Assembly (NCBI RefSeq): GCF_019443125.1
Contig: NZ_JAHYXK010000002.1
Span: 1 to 64,000, forward strand
Origin: Pontibacter aydingkolensis
Lineage (GTDB): Bacteria > Bacteroidota > Bacteroidia > Cytophagales > Hymenobacteraceae
Reading direction: 5' to 3'
DNA: 64,000 bases
The notes beneath the pieces are model-generated. The model searched no databases and was not told the DNA's origin. It was given only the letters and a program-made list of their open reading frames with translations. Below are positions 61,201 to 64,000 of this stretch, piece by piece (within the stretch, counting starts at the first letter, position 1; each line of letters starts with the position of its first letter). The position numbers and the translations under genes were made by a program.

Positions 61201-61650
61201 ACGGATATGGAGGTACTGATACCGGAGAGCTACGTGAGCAACATCTCAGAACGCCTTAACCTGTACAGCAAACTGGATAGTACCAAGGACCTGGATGATC
61301 TGGAGAAGTTGCGTGCAAGTATAGTAGACCGCTTCGGACCAATGCCTGAAGAAGTGCTTAAACTGGTGGAGATCGTGAAACTGCGCTGGCAAGCACAACA
61401 GCTGGGTTTCGAGAAGCTCACCATTAAAAAAGAAGTAATGAAAGGTTACCTGCCAAGTGAGAATAACGACAAATACTTCCAGTCCGAGACATTTGGCAAT
61501 ATACTTAAGTATGTACAGCAGCACTCGCGCCGTTCACGCCTGAAAGAAGCCAAAAACAAATTGATCGTGATCGTGGAGGATATTCAAAGTATAGCAGATG
61601 CCAAGGAGGTATTTGAGGGTTTCGGCATAACAGAAATTGCCTCTGCCTAA
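58279..61650 (+). CDS. mfd: Transcription-repair coupling factor Mfd
   Basis: 1123 residues. Removes RNA polymerase stalled at DNA damage and recruits UvrA. Seen in order: UvrB-homology module (about 1-330), CarD-like RNA polymerase-interaction domain (GDYITHVDYGIGRFAGLEKV near 440), RecG-like translocase with Walker A GDVGFGKTE near 589, DEEQ box near 690, TATPIPRTLHFSLMGARDLS, QMRGRVGRS, and the C-terminal TRCF domain. Seven AAGTATA/TATACTT copies lie within. Confidence 0.98.
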   Translation: MKVTDFLELYRLDSVVQTIAERLKAKEPYRLQLKGMAGSLDAVLASAVYTLNNQHQLFVLHDKEEAAYFYTDLKNLLGDTQEILLFPTSYKRPYSFDDTENANILMRAEVLNRLNQKTGKGELIVTYPEALTEKVINKKSLVENTLGAKVGEKLDVNFLSEMLAEYGFERTEFVYEAGQYAVRGGIVDVYSYANDLPYRIELFGDEIESIRTFDPDTQLSVETKKSISIIPNVQTKLLQETREAFLDFLPKNTNIWFKDVRLTLDVIEEYFDKASHDFEKLMAGSGGTQIVSDPEQLFQTQKQFKKLLDNFNVVEMGKRFHFKTAEVIQLQAKPQPSFNKDFNRLVKNLHEQQGDGFVNIIATDSPRQINRLTMIFDELDHDVRFQHLPVSLSEGFIDHTLKITCYTDHQLFDRFYQHKAKEGHSKSKAMTLKELRSLHPGDYITHVDYGIGRFAGLEKVEVGGRLQEAIRLVYRDDDLLYVSIHSLHKISKYSGKEGGPPSMSKLGSPEWENKKKKVKSKVKDIAHELISLYAKRKAAPGFAYSRDGFLQAELESSFIYEDTPDQAKSTEDVKADMEQPHPMDRLVCGDVGFGKTEIAIRAAFKAACDGKQVAILVPTTILAMQHFRTFRDRLEQFPVTVDYINRFKTAKDTKDTLKRVAEGKVDILIGTHRIVSKDVKFKDLGLLVIDEEQKFGVKTKDKLKEMRVNVDTLTLTATPIPRTLHFSLMGARDLSVIATPPPNRQPVKTELHVFDEVLIRDAVVNEMKRGGQVFFVHNRIKDIEAIADMILRQVPDAKVTYAHGQMDPETLEKRMMKFVNGEFDVLVSTNIIESGLDIENANTIIINRAHMFGLSDLHQMRGRVGRSNKKAYCYLLTPPVAGLPSDARKRLSTLEEFSDLGEGFKIAMRDLDIRGAGNLLGGEQSGFITDLGFEMYHQVLDDAIKELKETEFRELFLGDNLAEFIEPVRDCNIETDMEVLIPESYVSNISERLNLYSKLDSTKDLDDLEKLRASIVDRFGPMPEEVLKLVEIVKLRWQAQQLGFEKLTIKKEVMKGYLPSENNDKYFQSETFGNILKYVQQHSRRSRLKEAKNKLIVIVEDIQSIADAKEVFEGFGITEIASA

Positions 61651-61661
61651 GCTTAAAATGT

Positions 61662-61722
61662 GCAGCAACCAAGCGATAACAAAGTATACCCAAGCTGTAT
61701 TTTGTTATCGCCTGGTTGCTGC
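61662..61722. repeat. 22-bp near-perfect inverted repeat after mfd
   Basis: 61662-61683 and 61701-61722 pair with a single mismatch (arms begin GCAGCAACC and end GGTTGCTGC), 17-nt loop with AGTATAC. It starts 12 bp after the mfd stop. No T-tract follows, so it may be a 3' stabilising or terminating hairpin. Confidence 0.75.
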
Positions 61723-61925
61723 CATACTTTGCTACCCTACCTTCCATAATAAACTATACTTCATTTTAGTTTAAATAAAGGATTGTGGCTTACAAACAAA
61801 GCTTTACACATAAGGTGCCTGCCTCAGGCATATTTTAATATATGTTATACCATTAAACAGTTGCACCATACTTATTTTTTTTAGTAATTTACTCTCCCAT
61901 TCAAAGGCTTAAAGTATACCCGAGC

Positions 61926-63560
61926 ATGCACCTAGTAGATAATAAACTATCATCTGATCTAACGCTTGTTTTTAGAGCTATGCCAGGTTTATACTTGCTC
62001 CTAACCTCTGATTTTGATGTACAGGATGCTACTACGGCATATACCAAATCCATTGATTTAATTCCTGAGGATATTATAGGGAAGAATATATTTAACTTGT
62101 TTACTGATAACCCACACGATTCCTATGATGCCGCAAAACATGCACTGAACACATCTTTAAATCATGTTTTGAAGTATAAAATAGCTCATACTATCCCACT
62201 TGTCCGAGTAGATCTGCCACAGCATTCAAGGCAAGGCTTTGAAGAGAAATACTGGAAAGTAATAAATACGCCTATACTGGATAGCGACGGCGACATCCTG
62301 TACATCCTCCACGAAGCCAGGGACATTACAGAGAATGTACGACAGGAACAGCTTCACCAACAGAACGAGGAACGGCTGGCCATGCTTACCAATGCGCTTC
62401 ATACGGTTGCATGGGAGTACGACATCAAAAAAAATGTATTAACCTGGGATAAGCAACTGCAGCAGGTATTTGGTTATGCCCCGGAAGAAATGGAGCCAAG
62501 CAGAGCTGCTTGGGATAAACTGGTACACCCTGACGACTTTAATGCCGTGCAGCAAAGTATAGCGCAGGCTACCTCGCTGGGGCAAAAAATATGGACCGGA
62601 GAGTATAGGCTGCGAAAAGCAGATGGCACCTATGCCCACGTGCTCGACCAGGGATACTTTGTTTATGATGACCAAAACAGGCCTTCACGAACTTTCGGAA
62701 CAATTATAGACTTATCGCAGAACAAACGCGCTGAAGTAGAACTAAAAGAAAGCGATGCCCGTTTCAGGCAGCTGCTCGAACACCTGCCACACATGGCCTG
62801 GACAGCAGATCCTAAAGGCAAAGTGCTATACTTTAACGACAACTGGTATAGTTACACGGGCATGGCAAAAGGCCAGACCAGCGGCTGGACCAGCGTTATC
62901 CATCCCGAAGATACCGCAGATGTGCTTACAACATGGCACGAAGCGATTTCTTCAGGCAACCTGTATGAAATGGAGTACCGCATACGCGACTGCATAAATG
63001 GTAGCTACCGTTCTTTTATTGAGCGTGGCGTACCTATGCACGACCAGAATGGCAATGTAACCCTGTGGGTGGGCACTTTTACAGATATCGAAGACCAGAA
63101 GCAATCACTTGAGAGCATACGCCTGAAAGACCAGCAACTGCAAAATATACTACAGCTTTCGCCAGCACACCTTTGCCTGCTGGAGGGGCCAAACCACATT
63201 TGCCGCTACGTGTCTCCGGGTGTGTACCGCATGTATGGCTCGCGTACTTACATTGGTAAAACTGCGCGCGAAATATGGCCGGAGTTTGAGCAGCTGGGCT
63301 TTCTGGATTTGCTGGACCAAGTATATACCCAGGGCAATGCCGCACAGCTAAGCGAACTAAATGTAATGTACGACCGCCACCAGAAAGGAGAACCTATAGA
63401 GGCTTTTTTTAATTTCAGATATCAACCCATTTTTAATGACCACGGTCTGGTAGAAGGTGTGCTGATTTCGGCAGTAGAGGTAACAGAGCTTGTGAAGGCA
63501 AAGCACAAAGCAGAGAAACTAGCGCAGGAGTTAGAACAGAAAATAAAATCAGCAAAATGA
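61926..63560 (+). CDS. Multi-PAS domain sensor protein without kinase domain
   Basis: 544 residues with about four PAS domains: a family-specific N-terminal one (FRAMPGLYLLLTSDFDVQDA), PAS/PAC 2 (LHTVAWEYDIKKNVLTWDKQ, YGLRKADGTYAHVL-like PAC part), PAS 3 (LLEHLPHMAWTADPKGKVLY) and PAS 4 (QLSPAHLCLLEGPNHICRYV). It ends in a short coiled coil KAEKLAQELEQKIKSAK and a stop, with no histidine kinase or output domain. It may signal through the next gene, which starts with a related PAS. Confidence 0.88.
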   Translation: MHLVDNKLSSDLTLVFRAMPGLYLLLTSDFDVQDATTAYTKSIDLIPEDIIGKNIFNLFTDNPHDSYDAAKHALNTSLNHVLKYKIAHTIPLVRVDLPQHSRQGFEEKYWKVINTPILDSDGDILYILHEARDITENVRQEQLHQQNEERLAMLTNALHTVAWEYDIKKNVLTWDKQLQQVFGYAPEEMEPSRAAWDKLVHPDDFNAVQQSIAQATSLGQKIWTGEYRLRKADGTYAHVLDQGYFVYDDQNRPSRTFGTIIDLSQNKRAEVELKESDARFRQLLEHLPHMAWTADPKGKVLYFNDNWYSYTGMAKGQTSGWTSVIHPEDTADVLTTWHEAISSGNLYEMEYRIRDCINGSYRSFIERGVPMHDQNGNVTLWVGTFTDIEDQKQSLESIRLKDQQLQNILQLSPAHLCLLEGPNHICRYVSPGVYRMYGSRTYIGKTAREIWPEFEQLGFLDLLDQVYTQGNAAQLSELNVMYDRHQKGEPIEAFFNFRYQPIFNDHGLVEGVLISAVEVTELVKAKHKAEKLAQELEQKIKSAK

Positions 63561-63679
63561 TAAGGCTACGTTCTGTTGTTTTATATAAGTTACAGCACAA
63601 CCAATTTCTACTTTTTTAGTTACTTCAATACAATTTGTGCGTAATTTTAGCTGTCGCAGTAGAGTCAGCAATTTATTAA

Positions 63680-64000
63680 ATGAAAAATACACCTGTTGCC
63701 CAGCCTGACATAGATTACAGAAGTCTGTTTAAGGCACTACCTGGCTCTTTTATAGTCCTTTCCCCTGATTTTCGCATTATTGAGGCTAGTGAACATTACC
63801 TTTCCTCCACTCATACAGTTGGCAAGCAGCTAATTGGCAAATACCTGTTTGATATTTTCCCCGAGAGTGATGTTATCGAAAGATTAGGGTCAAAACAAGT
63901 TATATTAAAGTCGCTGAAGCATGTGCTGGAAAATAAAGCTGCAGATGCCATAGAGGCTTTACGTTTTGATGTAATGTTGCCTGACGGCCGTTTTGCAGAA
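63680..64000 (+). CDS. PAS-domain protein, N-terminal part only
   Basis: ATG 63680 opens a frame of 107 codons running off the right edge. It starts MKNTPVAQPDIDYRSLFKAL and continues PGSFIVLSPDFRIIEASEHY, a PAS domain of the same type as the N-terminus of the preceding gene (FRAMPG... and GKNIFNLFTDNP against FKALPG... and GKYLFDIFPESD). It lies 119 bp downstream on the same strand and may carry the missing kinase domain; this cannot be seen. Confidence 0.85.
   Translation, partial: MKNTPVAQPDIDYRSLFKALPGSFIVLSPDFRIIEASEHYLSSTHTVGKQLIGKYLFDIFPESDVIERLGSKQVILKSLKHVLENKAADAIEALRFDVMLPDGRFAE

Overview
The window looks like chromosomal DNA of a Bacteroidetes bacterium, most probably Hymenobacteraceae and Pontibacter-like (inferred from protein families and gene order; no database was searched). 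The signs are Bacteroidetes -7 boxes (TAnnTTTG) before several genes, a type IX secretion type-B C-terminal domain, TonB-dependent and beta-barrel receptors with carboxypeptidase-regulatory N-domains, many Bacteroidetes-typical DUFs, and a purH-mreBCD-mrdA-rodA gene order. The 7-mer TATACTT/AAGTATA is extremely frequent throughout, inside and outside genes and on both strands.

Layout. 1-240: 5' end of an IS1-type transposase gene, cut by the window edge. 0.6-2.8 kb: purN and purH (purine synthesis). 3.3-8.9 kb: the rod-shape operon mreB-mreC-mreD-mrdA-rodA. 8.9-11.7 kb: an acyltransferase and a polytopic membrane protein. 11.7-15.6 kb: an accessory stretch with two lipoproteins, a small tail-anchored protein, a 140-bp MITE with target duplications, and the collapsed remnant of an MmeI-like DNA methyltransferase gene. 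15.5-18.7 kb: tRNA-Leu, tRNA-Gly and mutS. 19-31.6 kb: housekeeping and envelope genes (TrmH-like methylase, beta-barrel receptor, M19 and M28 peptidases, TerC, YajQ, GNAT, lipocalin), separated by intergenic stretches full of short palindromic repeats.

31.7-34.6 kb is the most unusual part. Three compact units (a lipoprotein, a two-domain GNAT protein, a HigBA toxin-antitoxin pair) all point the same way. Each is followed by a 54-67 bp imperfect palindrome bounded by C(T)AAC ... GTTAG, with the nested R/L-box layout of integron attC sites. No integrase is in the window, so it reads as a CALIN-type cassette cluster. 34.7-43.3 kb: an alpha/beta hydrolase, a small lipoprotein with a duplicated His/Cys motif, an SDR enzyme, a TonB-dependent receptor and a PliI-like lipoprotein. 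43.3-44 kb: repeats including a second, 163-bp copy of the MITE inserted in another repeat. 44-55.6 kb: BstA/DinB-like, SDR, a DUF2157/DUF4401/GDYXXLXY membrane trio, a CPBP protease fusion, DUF2911, MscS, SHOCT, GluQ-like, J-domain and DUF805 proteins. A short duplicated tail of the J-domain gene follows. 56-64 kb: a T9SS-secreted SBBP/PKD protein, mfd, and two multi-PAS sensor genes, the last cut by the window edge.

Functionally the window combines cell shape and wall synthesis, DNA repair (mutS, mfd), outer-membrane uptake and secretion, and an accessory layer of non-autonomous repeats and putative integron cassettes.
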